Below are positions 1-7,563 of a stretch of DNA of 26,964 nt, one piece after another. The number at the start of each line of letters is the position of its first letter. The first letter of the stretch is position 1. The DNA is from DATDAH01 sp036525535 (GTDB taxonomy: Bacteria; Actinomycetota; Acidimicrobiia; Acidimicrobiales; DATDAH01): contig DATDAH010000097.1 in NCBI GenBank assembly GCA_036525535.1, positions 1-26,964 of the forward strand, given 5' to 3'. Made by a program: the position numbers and the translations under genes. A model generated the notes under the pieces. It was not told the DNA's origin, searched no databases, and was given only the letters and a program-made list of their open reading frames with translations.

Positions 1-74
1 CCGGCCGCTTCCGCACCGACATGCAGGTCGAGCTGGTCAACGACGGCCCCACGACGATCCAGCTCGAGGTCTGA
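1..74 (+). CDS. dtd: D-aminoacyl-tRNA deacylase, 3' end only
   Basis: Only the last 23 residues and the TGA stop are in the window; the first full codon starts at base 3. The peptide contains DMQVELVNDGPTT followed by IQLEV. This matches the C-terminus of the Dtd family, including the NxGPxT signature that forms part of the active site with the SQFTL motif (outside the window). Dtd hydrolyses D-amino acids, and glycine mischarged on tRNA-Ala, from tRNA in the cytoplasm. The last 38 bases overlap tail-to-tail with the 3' end of lnt on the other strand. Identification rests on a short but very characteristic tail. Confidence 0.85.
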   Translation, partial: GRFRTDMQVELVNDGPTTIQLEV

Positions 75-1530
75 GGGAGAGGGAGGGGCGTCGCCGCCGG
101 TAGCCGAGCCCGGCTCCGCCGACGAGCGCGAGCGCCAGGAGGACCATGGGCCAGTCGCCCCAGCGGGTGTAGAGGGTCAGGCCCTCGCGGGTCTCGATCG
201 TGCCCTGGATGACGGCGCGCTCGCTGACGGCGGTGCGGTCGATGACGTCGCCGTCGGGCGTGATGATGGCGGACAGGCCGGTAGGGGCGGCCTGTAGGAC
301 CCAACGACCCGTTTCCATGGCCCGCAACCGGGACGAGGCGATCTGCTGGGTCTGGACGATGGTCAGCCAGTAGGACGACCCGTTGGTGGGGTTGAGCAGG
401 ACCTCACCGCCGTGGCGGATGGCGTCCCGGGCCCGGTTGGCGAAGAACACCTCCCAGGAGATGACCACCCCCATCGTGCCCACGTCGGTCTCGACCGTGG
501 CCTCCCCGTCGCCCTCGACGGCGTCCCGGTCGGGCAGGGCGTCGCCGGCGAAGGGGCGGAGGAACGACCGCAGCGGGACGTATTCGCCGAACGGGACCCG
601 CCGGACCTTCTCGTAGCGGTCGGTGAAGTTGCCGTCGGCGTCGATGACGAGGGCGGCGTTGTGGAACCTGTCGCCGTCCCCTTCGACGGCGCCGACCACG
701 AGGGGTGCGTCCAGCTCCCGGGCCAGGGCCGACAGCTCTTCGCCCTCTCGCTGGGTCTCGACCGGGCCCTCCACGTTGATGACGTTCTCGGGCCAGAGGA
801 CCAGGTCGACCGGCGTGTCCACGTCCCCGCTGGCGGCCAGATGGCGTTCGAAGACGTCGCGGGGGTCGGTGTCGGCGGCCCGCGTGCGCTGGGGCCCGCC
901 CCCCTGGACCAGAGCGACGTCGAGCGTCCCGGTGGGGTGGCCGTCGGGCGCGACCCCCGCGAGGAGGACGACGGCGAGCACGCCGACCAGGGCGCCGGCG
1001 CCGATGCGGCGGGAGCCCGAGAACAGGGCGTCCAGCGCCACGCCGACGGTCACCACGAGGGCGACCAGCAACAGGGGCCCGAGGAGCCGGACCGTGGGCC
1101 CGAGCGGGGAGTCGACCTGGGTCATGGCCACGGTCGCCAGGGGCTGGCCGCCGAAGGGCCAGGACCAGCGGATGTACTCGGCCAGGACGGCGGCGCCGAC
1201 GAGCCCCACCCACCGCCAGCGCCGCGGTGGGCAGAGGAGGGCGGCCAGGGCCCAGAAGCCGCACCACAGAGCGACGGCGATGCCGTACCCGGGCAGCGTG
1301 AAGTCGAGCATCCAGAAGATGGCGGGCACGAACCAGCCGAGGGCGAACAGGGCGCCGCGTCCGGCTCGCCGGCGACGCGACGGGTCGTCGACCTGATGGC
1401 TGAACAGCGCGAACGCGACGAAGGCCAGCGGCCACCATCCCCAGGGCGGCATCGCCAGCGCCAGCAGCGCGCCGGCCAGGAGACAGACGAGCGCCCCTCG
1501 GCGCCCTCCACCCGAACGTGCGCTCGTCAC
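37..1530 (-). CDS. lnt: Apolipoprotein N-acyltransferase homologue with Ser at the catalytic Cys position
   Basis: A 497-residue polytopic membrane protein of the Lnt family, which N-acylates the diacylglyceryl-cysteine of lipoproteins. The N-terminal part (about residues 12-195) holds hydrophobic segments. The extracytoplasmic carbon-nitrogen hydrolase domain covers about 203-450, and a last membrane segment lies near 459-476. Expected catalytic residues visible are E248 (LWPEN) and K308 (RYEKVRR, before VPFGEYVP). The nucleophile position reads VVISWEVFF, so S358 stands where the family has Cys. The start is GTG at 1530, 43 bases after the hemY stop, so the two are probably co-transcribed. 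An 8-base inverted repeat covers the start codon. The C-terminus overlaps dtd. Family assignment is firm; acyltransferase activity is uncertain because of S358. Confidence 0.9.
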   Translation of the reverse strand: MTSARSGGGRRGALVCLLAGALLALAMPPWGWWPLAFVAFALFSHQVDDPSRRRRAGRGALFALGWFVPAIFWMLDFTLPGYGIAVALWCGFWALAALLCPPRRWRWVGLVGAAVLAEYIRWSWPFGGQPLATVAMTQVDSPLGPTVRLLGPLLLVALVVTVGVALDALFSGSRRIGAGALVGVLAVVLLAGVAPDGHPTGTLDVALVQGGGPQRTRAADTDPRDVFERHLAASGDVDTPVDLVLWPENVINVEGPVETQREGEELSALARELDAPLVVGAVEGDGDRFHNAALVIDADGNFTDRYEKVRRVPFGEYVPLRSFLRPFAGDALPDRDAVEGDGEATVETDVGTMGVVISWEVFFANRARDAIRHGGEVLLNPTNGSSYWLTIVQTQQIASSRLRAMETGRWVLQAAPTGLSAIITPDGDVIDRTAVSERAVIQGTIETREGLTLYTRWGDWPMVLLALALVGGAGLGYRRRRPSLSLRPRAGSSWGRR

Positions 1531-1549
1531 ACCACAGAGCCGTGGTGTG
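1528..1549 (-). promoter_or_regulatory. Inverted repeat covering the lnt start codon
   Basis: Plus-strand arms CACACCAC (1528-1535) and GTGGTGTG (1542-1549) are perfectly complementary around a 6-base loop. On the minus strand the GTG start codon of lnt is the end of the second arm. No T-run follows, so it is not a standard terminator. It could be an mRNA hairpin that limits translation of lnt relative to hemY, or a dimeric repressor site. The function is inference. Confidence 0.4.
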
Positions 1550-1573
1550 GGCGACGCAGGTTCGTGCCTGGGG

Positions 1574-2914
1574 TCACCCGCGGGTGTCCAGGAGGCGACG
1601 GGCGGCCAGGCGGCCGTCGTGGATGCAGGCGGGCAGGCCCACGCCCTCGTAGGCGGACCCGGCCAGGGCCAGGCCGGGGTGCTCTGCAGCCAGCGTGTGG
1701 CGCAGGTCGGCGACCATCGCCAGATGGCCGACGGCGTACTGCGGCAGCGACTGGGGCCAGCGGCTGACGCGCACCTCGGTCGGGTCCCCGGTCAGGCCCA
1801 TGGTCCTGCGCAGGTCGGCCCGAAGGGCCTTGACCAGCTTGCGGTCAGGCAGGTGCTGAGCCCGGTCGTCGTGGGCCGAGCCGGCCGATGCCCGGAGGAT
1901 CACGGTGTCGCCGGCGGCGAGGTGGCTCCACTTGCGGGAGGCCCACGAGCACGCCGTCAACAGCAGGCCCTCGGTGTGGGGGACCAGGTAGCCGGAGGCG
2001 TCGAGGGCGTGGTCGATGCTCGCGGCGGGGACGGCGAGGGTGACCAGGACGGGCGACGCGTAGCCGATGGTGTTGAGGAGGCCGGCGGCGCCAGGGCTGG
2101 GGTCGGCCAGCAGGTCGGCGGTGGCGAAGGCGGGAAGGGCGAGGACGGTCCCGTCCTCCTCGACGTGGCCGAGCGAGTGGACCTTGTCCTTCAGGCGCAG
2201 CTCGACGCCTCGCTCGGCCAAGGCCTCGACCAGCCGGTCGACCAGTCGCTGGGTGCCGCCGGCGAAGCCGCCGAAGATCGGGGCGCTGGTGTCAACGGCG
2301 GCCCGCTGGGCCCGCAGGGCGGCGAGCAGGCCCTCGGGCTGCCGAGCGGCGGCCAGCAGCTGGGGGGCGAGGGCGGCCGCGCTCATGGCATCGACCTGAC
2401 CGGCGTTGATGCCCCCGAGGAGCGGGGCCACGACCCGGTCCAGCGCGGGTCGGCCCACGGCCCGGGTCACGAGATCGGCCACGGTGAGGTCATCCTCGGT
2501 GACGGGGCCGGCGGGTCGGCCCATGGCGTTCCGGGTCTCCGCCAGCTCGGTGTCGTCCAGCAGTCCGGTCGCGGCGAGATCGTCGAGGTCCAACGGGACA
2601 CCGAGGACGTGCTCGGCCGGCATCGGGCGCAGTTCGCCCCGGCTCCAGATGTACGCCCGACGTTCCGCCGGGTGCACGATCTCGGGCTCCAGCCCCAGCT
2701 CACGGGCGAGGTCCAGGGCCCAGGGCACCCGGAGCAGGAAGGCGTCGGCCCCTTCGTCCACCGGGTGTCCGGCGAACGGCGAGGTGTGGACCTTGCCGCC
2801 CCAACGGTCGGAGGCCTCGTGGACGGTGACATGGACGCCTTCGCTGGCGGACAGCTCCCAGGCCGCGGACAGGCCGGTTATGCCACCCCCGACGACGTGG
2901 AACCGGGCGCTCAT
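1574..2914 (-). CDS. hemY: Coproporphyrinogen III / protoporphyrinogen IX oxidase (HemY type)
   Basis: A 446-residue FAD enzyme of the HemY/CgoX family, which oxidises coproporphyrinogen III to coproporphyrin III in the coproporphyrin-dependent haem pathway of Gram-positive bacteria. The N-terminus holds the dinucleotide-binding motif VVGGGITGL (residues 7-15), then WGGKVHT (38-44) and DEGADAFL. The C-terminus has the second FAD motif, AGSAYEGVGLPACI. Length is slightly below the usual 450-480. No membrane segment is visible, as expected for the soluble Gram-positive form. The ATG at 2914 was chosen because the dinucleotide-binding fold begins six residues later. lnt follows in the same direction. 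The other haem genes here, hemE and hemH, lie 3.8 kb away on the same strand beyond two plus-strand genes. cgoX is an alternative symbol. Confidence 0.9.
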   Translation of the reverse strand: MSARFHVVGGGITGLSAAWELSASEGVHVTVHEASDRWGGKVHTSPFAGHPVDEGADAFLLRVPWALDLARELGLEPEIVHPAERRAYIWSRGELRPMPAEHVLGVPLDLDDLAATGLLDDTELAETRNAMGRPAGPVTEDDLTVADLVTRAVGRPALDRVVAPLLGGINAGQVDAMSAAALAPQLLAAARQPEGLLAALRAQRAAVDTSAPIFGGFAGGTQRLVDRLVEALAERGVELRLKDKVHSLGHVEEDGTVLALPAFATADLLADPSPGAAGLLNTIGYASPVLVTLAVPAASIDHALDASGYLVPHTEGLLLTACSWASRKWSHLAAGDTVILRASAGSAHDDRAQHLPDRKLVKALRADLRRTMGLTGDPTEVRVSRWPQSLPQYAVGHLAMVADLRHTLAAEHPGLALAGSAYEGVGLPACIHDGRLAARRLLDTRG

Positions 2915-2966
2915 GCCGTCGACCGGAAGCCCGGCCGGCGGTCGGTCACCAGACGACCAGGGTCTG

Positions 2967-2983
2967 CATCGGCGCCGAGCCTA
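2967..2983 (-). promoter_or_regulatory. Candidate -10 for hemY with a possible 7-codon leader
   Basis: On the minus strand TAGGCT (2983-2978) is followed after 8 bases by an ATG (2969) that opens MQTLVVW and a TGA stop. The hemY ATG lies 55 bases downstream of that ATG in another frame. Transcription would start close to 2969, giving hemY a short 5' leader. The hexamer spacing matches other start regions in this window. Whether the tiny ORF is translated cannot be told from sequence. Confidence 0.3.
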
Positions 2984-2984
2984 C

Positions 2985-2999
2985 CGATGGCCGCCATCG
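2985..2999. promoter_or_regulatory. 15-base palindrome between hemY and the SNF2 gene
   Basis: CGATGGCCGCCATCG has perfect 7-base arms around a single central C. It lies just upstream of the hemY candidate -10 and 26 bases before the SNF2 start codon, inside a 110-base divergent intergenic region. The position suits an operator acting on one or both genes. No regulator can be named. Confidence 0.35.
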
Positions 3000-3024
3000 A
3001 GCTGAAGGGCGGGGACCGCTGCCC

Positions 3025-5799
3025 ATGGTGGGGATACCGTCCGTCACCCCCGTGTTCTCCGATCCCTCTGCTGACGCCACCTTCGTCCCGGCGACCCTGC
3101 CGCGGGACGGCGCCCTGGCCCTGTGGGCGTGGCCGGAGCCCATCGCCGGCGCCGACTCCGAGCTGGCCGTGGTCCGGCCCAGCCCGGCCCGCCTGCAGCG
3201 CCACGTCGTGCCCGTCCGGCTGGTCCCGTTGCGAGAGGCCCTCGACGCTCTGGTCGACCTACCCGCCAGTCAGCCGGTGCGTCCGTCGGTGCGGGCGTGG
3301 GCCGCGGTGGCTCGCGTCGCGGTCGAGTTGATCGCCCGGGGCCGGCTCCTGCCCGGCCTGACCTCGTCGGGAGCAGACGCCTGGCGGCTGGGTCCCCTCG
3401 ACCCGGAGGACCTGGTCCGGCGTCAGCAGCTGGGTGCGGCCCTACCGCCCGAGGCCCACGCCGGGCTGGTCGGCCTGCGTCCGTTGCGGGTGACCTCCCC
3501 TGACCGGGCCGTGGCCGCCTTCTCCGACGCCGTCGCCGACCTGCTTCCCCGGAGCCGCGACGCCACCCGAGTGGCTGGGCACGACCCCTTCGCGCGCATG
3601 CCGGCCACCGACCTTCACGCCAGCGAGCCCTGGTTCCGGGCGCTGGGCGGCCGACCGGACGAGGCGATGGTGGCCATGCGCCTCGAGCCGCCGACCGAGG
3701 AGGTGGGTCGCTTCGCCGGCGTCCTGCAGCTGCAGAGCCAGCGGGACCCCAGCCTGGTCATCGACGCCTTCGACCTGTGGTCGGCACCGGAGGTGGTCCT
3801 CGAGCGCTTCGGGGACGCCGAGGCCGGTCTGCTGCTCGCCCTGCGCCGAGCCGCAAAGGTCTGGCCGCCGATCGGCCGGTTGCTCGACCAGCCCCGGCCC
3901 ACCTGGCTGGGCCTGCAGGACGAGGACGTGGACGAGCTGATGGGCCCGGTCGTCGAGGACCTCGCCGCCGCCGGCGTCCACGTGCTCTGGCCGGCCGAGC
4001 TGATGGAGACGGTCGAGCTGAAGCCCGTCGTGTCGACCGCCCCCGCCGCGGTCACGTCGTCGGGCCTCTCGTTGGAGACCCTGCTCGAGTTGCGCTGGGA
4101 GGCGACGGTCGGCGATGAGCAGCTCACCGAACAGGAGCTCCGCGCCCTGGCCGAGGCCCGGCGGCCGATGGTCCGCTTGCGGGGTCGGTGGGTGCGGGCC
4201 GACCCCAGGGCGCTGGCTCGGGTCCTGGAGCGGCGACGGGTGGCGGCGGGCGAGGCGCTGGCCGCTGCCCTCGGCGGGACGTTGACCGTCGACGGGCAGA
4301 CGTTGGAGGTGGAGCTGGAGGGCCCGCTGCGGGACCTGGCCGACCGGCTGGCGGCCATGGACCCCGAGCGGGAGCAGCGGCCACCCCCCGGGCTCGTCGC
4401 CGTTCTCCGGCCGTACCAGTTGCGGGGCCTGTCGTGGTTGAGCGAAATGGCCGACCTGGGCGTGGGGGGCGTCCTGGCCGACGACATGGGGCTGGGCAAG
4501 ACCATCCAGGTCCTGGCGCTGCACCTGGCCCGCCGGGACCGAGGCCGCCCGACCCTCGTCGTCTGCCCGGCGTCGGTCCTCGCCAACTGGGAACGGGAGA
4601 CGGCCCGGTTCGCCCCCAGCGTGCCGACCCGCCGCTTCCACGGGCCCGGTCGGGACCTCGTCGGCCTCGGCGGCGACGAGATCGTGGTCGCCACCTACGG
4701 CGTCGTCCGCCGGGACGCCGAGGCGCTGGCCGCCGTCGGGTGGGGGCTGGTCATCGCCGACGAGGCCCAGGCGGTGAAGAACCCGAACGCCCGCACCGCC
4801 CGGGCCGTCCGTCGCATCCACGGCGACGCCCGGTTCGCCCTCACGGGCACGCCCGTGGAGAACCGACTCACCGAGCTCTGGGCGATCCTGGACTGGACCA
4901 CGCCCGGGCTGCTCGGACCGCTCCACGCCTTCCGGACCGATGTGGCGCTCCCCATCGAGCGGTACCAGGACGAGGAGGTGGCGGACTCGCTCCGCCGGAT
5001 CGTCCGACCCTTCCTCCTGCGCCGGAAGAAGAGCGACCCCACCATCGCCCCCGATCTGCCGCCGAAGACGGAGATCGACCGGATCGTCCCCCTCACGGTC
5101 GAGCAGGCGTCGCTCTACCGGGCGGTGACCGACGAAGTGCTGGCGCAGATCGAGTCGGCCGCCGGCTTCGCCCGCCGCGGGCTGGTGCTCAAGCTCTTGA
5201 CCGCCCTCAAGCAGATCTGCAACCACCCGGCGCAGTACCTCGGCCAGGTCGCGCCGCTCGACGGCCGGTCCGGCAAGCTCGACGGGGCCACCGAGCTGCT
5301 GGAGATCGTGACCGCGGAGGACGAAGCGGCCTTGGTCTTCACCCAGTACGTCGCCATGGGGCGGCTCTTGGAGGAGCACCTCACTGGACGTGGCCTCCGT
5401 ACCTTCTTCCTGCACGGCTCGCTGACCATCAAGGCCCGGGAAGAGCTGGTGGCTCGCTTCCAGGCCGGTGAGGCCGATGCCTTCGTCATCTCGCTGAGGG
5501 CGGGGGGCACGGGCATCAACCTGACCCGGGCCACGCACGTCGTGCACTACGACCGGTGGTGGAACCCGGCGGTGGAGGACCAGGCCAGCGACCGGGCGTG
5601 GCGCATCGGCCAGACCCGGCCGGTCGAGGTCCATCGCCTCGTCTGCGAGGGCACGGTCGAGGACCGCATCGCCACCCTGCTCGCCACCAAGCGGGACCTG
5701 GCCGAGGCCGTCGTCGGCGCGGGTGAGGCCTGGATCTCCGACTTGGACGACGAAGCCCTGGCCGAGCTGGTCGAGCTGTCCGTCGGTGGAGGGTCCTGA
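3025..5799 (+). CDS. SNF2-family DEAD/DEAH helicase
   Basis: A 924-residue SNF2-family ATPase of the bacterial stand-alone type. The first 450 residues are the accessory region seen in bacterial SNF2 proteins. The RecA-like motor follows: Walker A DDMGLGKT (486-493), DEAQ (579-582), LTGTPVENR (606-614), FTQY (772-775), and the motif V/VI region with SLRAGGTGINL and DRAWRIGQ (about 823-863). All ATPase motifs are intact. It probably translocates on double-stranded DNA; its physiological role is not known. The stop overlaps the next ATG (TGATG), so it is coupled to the SWIM protein, a pairing that recurs in Actinobacteria. The ATG at 3025 has a purine-rich GAAGGGCGGGG upstream. GTG at 3052 is an alternative start because TACCGT (3035-3040) lies 11 bases before it. 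Confidence 0.92.
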   Translation: MVGIPSVTPVFSDPSADATFVPATLPRDGALALWAWPEPIAGADSELAVVRPSPARLQRHVVPVRLVPLREALDALVDLPASQPVRPSVRAWAAVARVAVELIARGRLLPGLTSSGADAWRLGPLDPEDLVRRQQLGAALPPEAHAGLVGLRPLRVTSPDRAVAAFSDAVADLLPRSRDATRVAGHDPFARMPATDLHASEPWFRALGGRPDEAMVAMRLEPPTEEVGRFAGVLQLQSQRDPSLVIDAFDLWSAPEVVLERFGDAEAGLLLALRRAAKVWPPIGRLLDQPRPTWLGLQDEDVDELMGPVVEDLAAAGVHVLWPAELMETVELKPVVSTAPAAVTSSGLSLETLLELRWEATVGDEQLTEQELRALAEARRPMVRLRGRWVRADPRALARVLERRRVAAGEALAAALGGTLTVDGQTLEVELEGPLRDLADRLAAMDPEREQRPPPGLVAVLRPYQLRGLSWLSEMADLGVGGVLADDMGLGKTIQVLALHLARRDRGRPTLVVCPASVLANWERETARFAPSVPTRRFHGPGRDLVGLGGDEIVVATYGVVRRDAEALAAVGWGLVIADEAQAVKNPNARTARAVRRIHGDARFALTGTPVENRLTELWAILDWTTPGLLGPLHAFRTDVALPIERYQDEEVADSLRRIVRPFLLRRKKSDPTIAPDLPPKTEIDRIVPLTVEQASLYRAVTDEVLAQIESAAGFARRGLVLKLLTALKQICNHPAQYLGQVAPLDGRSGKLDGATELLEIVTAEDEAALVFTQYVAMGRLLEEHLTGRGLRTFFLHGSLTIKAREELVARFQAGEADAFVISLRAGGTGINLTRATHVVHYDRWWNPAVEDQASDRAWRIGQTRPVEVHRLVCEGTVEDRIATLLATKRDLAEAVVGAGEAWISDLDDEALAELVELSVGGGS

Positions 5800-6602
5800 T
5801 GGCCGAGCGGCGGGCTTTCGGCACCACGTGGTGGGGGAAGGCGTGGACCGACGCGCTCCAGCGGCGGGCTCGCCTCGACGCCAACCGTCTGCCCCGGGGC
5901 CGGACCTACGCCCGCCACGACCGGGTCCACGACATCGAGCTCAGCAAAGGCGAGATCAATGCCCGGGTGCAGGGCAGCCGGCCCGAGCCGTACACGGTCC
6001 GGGTCCACATCCGCCGGTTCAGCGAGGACGAGTGGAACGTCGTGCTGGACGCGATCACGGCGCGGGCGGCCCACACCGCCGCCCTCCTGGACGGCGAGCT
6101 GGATCCGGGCATCGTCGAGGACGCCCGGGCGGTCGGCGTCGAGCTGCTGCCCACCGCGGGCGAGGTGGTGCCCCGCTGCTCCTGTCCCGATCGGGCGATC
6201 CCCTGCAAGCACTCAGCAGCCGTCTGCTACCTCGTGGCCGACGAGCTCGATGCCGATCCCTTCGCCCTCCTCCGCCTCCGGGGTCGGTCCCGGGAGGAGA
6301 TCCTGGCCGAGCTCCGCCGGCGTCGGGCCGCCGGCGCCAGTCCTCGACCGTCGCCGCCACTCGCCGTGCCCGAGGTCGATCGAGGCGTCCCCGCCGGCGA
6401 GGCGTGGTCCCGGGTGCTGAGCCGCCTCCCCCGGCCGCCCGCGCCGCGGCCCGAGCCGGGCCGGCCCGCGCCGTGGCCGGTCGAGCCGCCGGTCGAGGCA
6501 CCCTTCACCGGTGACGGCCTTCGCGCGCTGGCCGCCCGCGCCGCCGAACGGGCCTGGCGCATGACCCGCGGCGAAGGCACCTCCGGCCTCCTCGACGACT
6601 GA
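5799..6602 (+). CDS. SWIM zinc-finger protein
   Basis: A 267-residue protein with one SWIM zinc finger, C127-x-C129-x6-C136-x-H138 (RCSCP...CKH), which is the complete ligand set. The N-terminus has FGTTWWGKAW (7-16) and YARHDRVHDIELSKGEI, typical of the actinobacterial SWIM proteins encoded next to SNF2 helicases. Residues about 180-235 are a Pro/Arg-rich, probably disordered linker. A short helical tail (about 240-257) follows. SWIM fingers bind DNA or protein partners, so this is probably the partner of the helicase just upstream, with which it shares a one-base TGATG overlap. No enzymatic domain is visible. The biological process is unknown. Confidence 0.88.
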   Translation: MAERRAFGTTWWGKAWTDALQRRARLDANRLPRGRTYARHDRVHDIELSKGEINARVQGSRPEPYTVRVHIRRFSEDEWNVVLDAITARAAHTAALLDGELDPGIVEDARAVGVELLPTAGEVVPRCSCPDRAIPCKHSAAVCYLVADELDADPFALLRLRGRSREEILAELRRRRAAGASPRPSPPLAVPEVDRGVPAGEAWSRVLSRLPRPPAPRPEPGRPAPWPVEPPVEAPFTGDGLRALAARAAERAWRMTRGEGTSGLLDD

Positions 6603-6606
6603 ACCT

Positions 6607-6629
6607 CGTCGGGCTGGAGCGCCCCGACG
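6607..6629. terminator. Possible hairpin between convergent SWIM gene and hemH
   Basis: Arms CGTCGGG (6607-6613) and CCCGACG (6623-6629) flank a 9-base loop, five bases after the SWIM stop codon, in the 88-base gap between convergent genes. No T-run follows, so it is at best an imperfect intrinsic terminator, usable from either side. Confidence 0.35.
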
Positions 6630-6690
6630 GCGGGCAAGCCCATCCCCCCGCCCCCTTCGGTGCGCCGATGTCGGTCGTCCAGCCGCAGGG

Positions 6691-7563
6691 TCAGGCGAGC
6701 TCCATCACCAGACCGGCCAGGCCGGCCATCACGGCGGGGTCGTCGTTGACCGAGCGGGTGCGGGCGAAGGTGATGCCGCGGCCTTCGGCCCGGGTGCGGG
6801 CCTCGATGTCGAGGTCGTAGAGGATCTCGAGGTGGTCGGAGGTGAAGCCCTGGGCGCAGACCAGTAGCCCGGCCGTTCCCAGGCCGTCGATGACCTCGAG
6901 GATGTCGGGGCCCCGCCAGGGCTCGGGGGTGCGGCCGGCGCTCTGCCAACCGATGTCCCCGCCGTCCAGTCCGACCCGCTCGGCGATGGCCGACGCGGAT
7001 GCCGCCAGGTACTCCGGGTAGCGGTCGCCCTCCAGCGCCCGCTCCGGGAGGCTGTGGGCCGTGAACAGCACGGTGGTGTCGTCGGGCAGGCCCGCGAGCT
7101 GCTCGGTGACGGCGGCGGCCTGGAAGTCCAGCCATGGCTCGAGGTCGGACCAGTCGTCGATCGGCCGGTAGTCGACCCCTCGCTCCTCGGCGGTCGCCGC
7201 CGCCCGCTCGTGGTACTGGCCCACGCTGAACATCGAGAAGTGGGGGGCGAGCACGAGGCCCACGACCACGTCGGCCCCTGCATCAGCCAGTTCGGCGAGT
7301 CCGTCCTCCACGAAGGGGGCGGCGTGCTTCTGGCCGAGATGCACCGGCGTCCCTGCCGGGAGGGCGGCCTCGATGGCGGCCCGCTGGGCCTCCGTCCGTT
7401 CTGCCAGGGGGGACACGCCGCCGAGGGCCTCGTAGCGAGCGGTCAGCTCAGCCAGCAGCTCTGGCGTGGGCGGCCGGCCGCGGCGGATGTGGGTGTAGTA
7501 CGGCTCGATGTCGGCGGGCGTTGCGGGCGTGCCGTACGCCATGACCAGGACGCCGAGGGTCAT
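6691..7563 (-). CDS. hemH: Ferrochelatase (coproporphyrin type)
   Basis: A 290-residue ferrochelatase. It inserts Fe2+ into the porphyrin; in this type of bacterium the expected substrate is coproporphyrin III, giving coprohaem (CpfC). The start LGVLVMAYGTP fits the family. The catalytic His is H170 in TAHSLPE and the conserved acid is E246 in GFTSDHLEILYD. It is shorter than the usual 310-350 residues, but both active-site motifs are intact. The cluster cysteines of some actinobacterial enzymes are not obvious. The ATG at 7563 overlaps the hemE stop by 4 bases (ATGA), so translation is coupled to hemE. A longer upstream reading frame exists in this frame but runs inside hemE and is not part of the protein. 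Confidence 0.93.
   Translation of the reverse strand: MTLGVLVMAYGTPATPADIEPYYTHIRRGRPPTPELLAELTARYEALGGVSPLAERTEAQRAAIEAALPAGTPVHLGQKHAAPFVEDGLAELADAGADVVVGLVLAPHFSMFSVGQYHERAAATAEERGVDYRPIDDWSDLEPWLDFQAAAVTEQLAGLPDDTTVLFTAHSLPERALEGDRYPEYLAASASAIAERVGLDGGDIGWQSAGRTPEPWRGPDILEVIDGLGTAGLLVCAQGFTSDHLEILYDLDIEARTRAEGRGITFARTRSVNDDPAVMAGLAGLVMELA

Noticed and set aside
412..3331. Long plus-strand frames opposite lnt and hemY
   Set aside because: They mirror codon bias of the minus-strand genes, both of which have clear family signatures.
3442..5634. 730-codon open frame on the minus strand opposite the SNF2 gene
   Set aside because: Its Arg/Gly/Pro/Gln-rich translation has no domain, while the plus strand encodes an intact SNF2 ATPase. 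Long antisense frames are common in GC-rich coding DNA.
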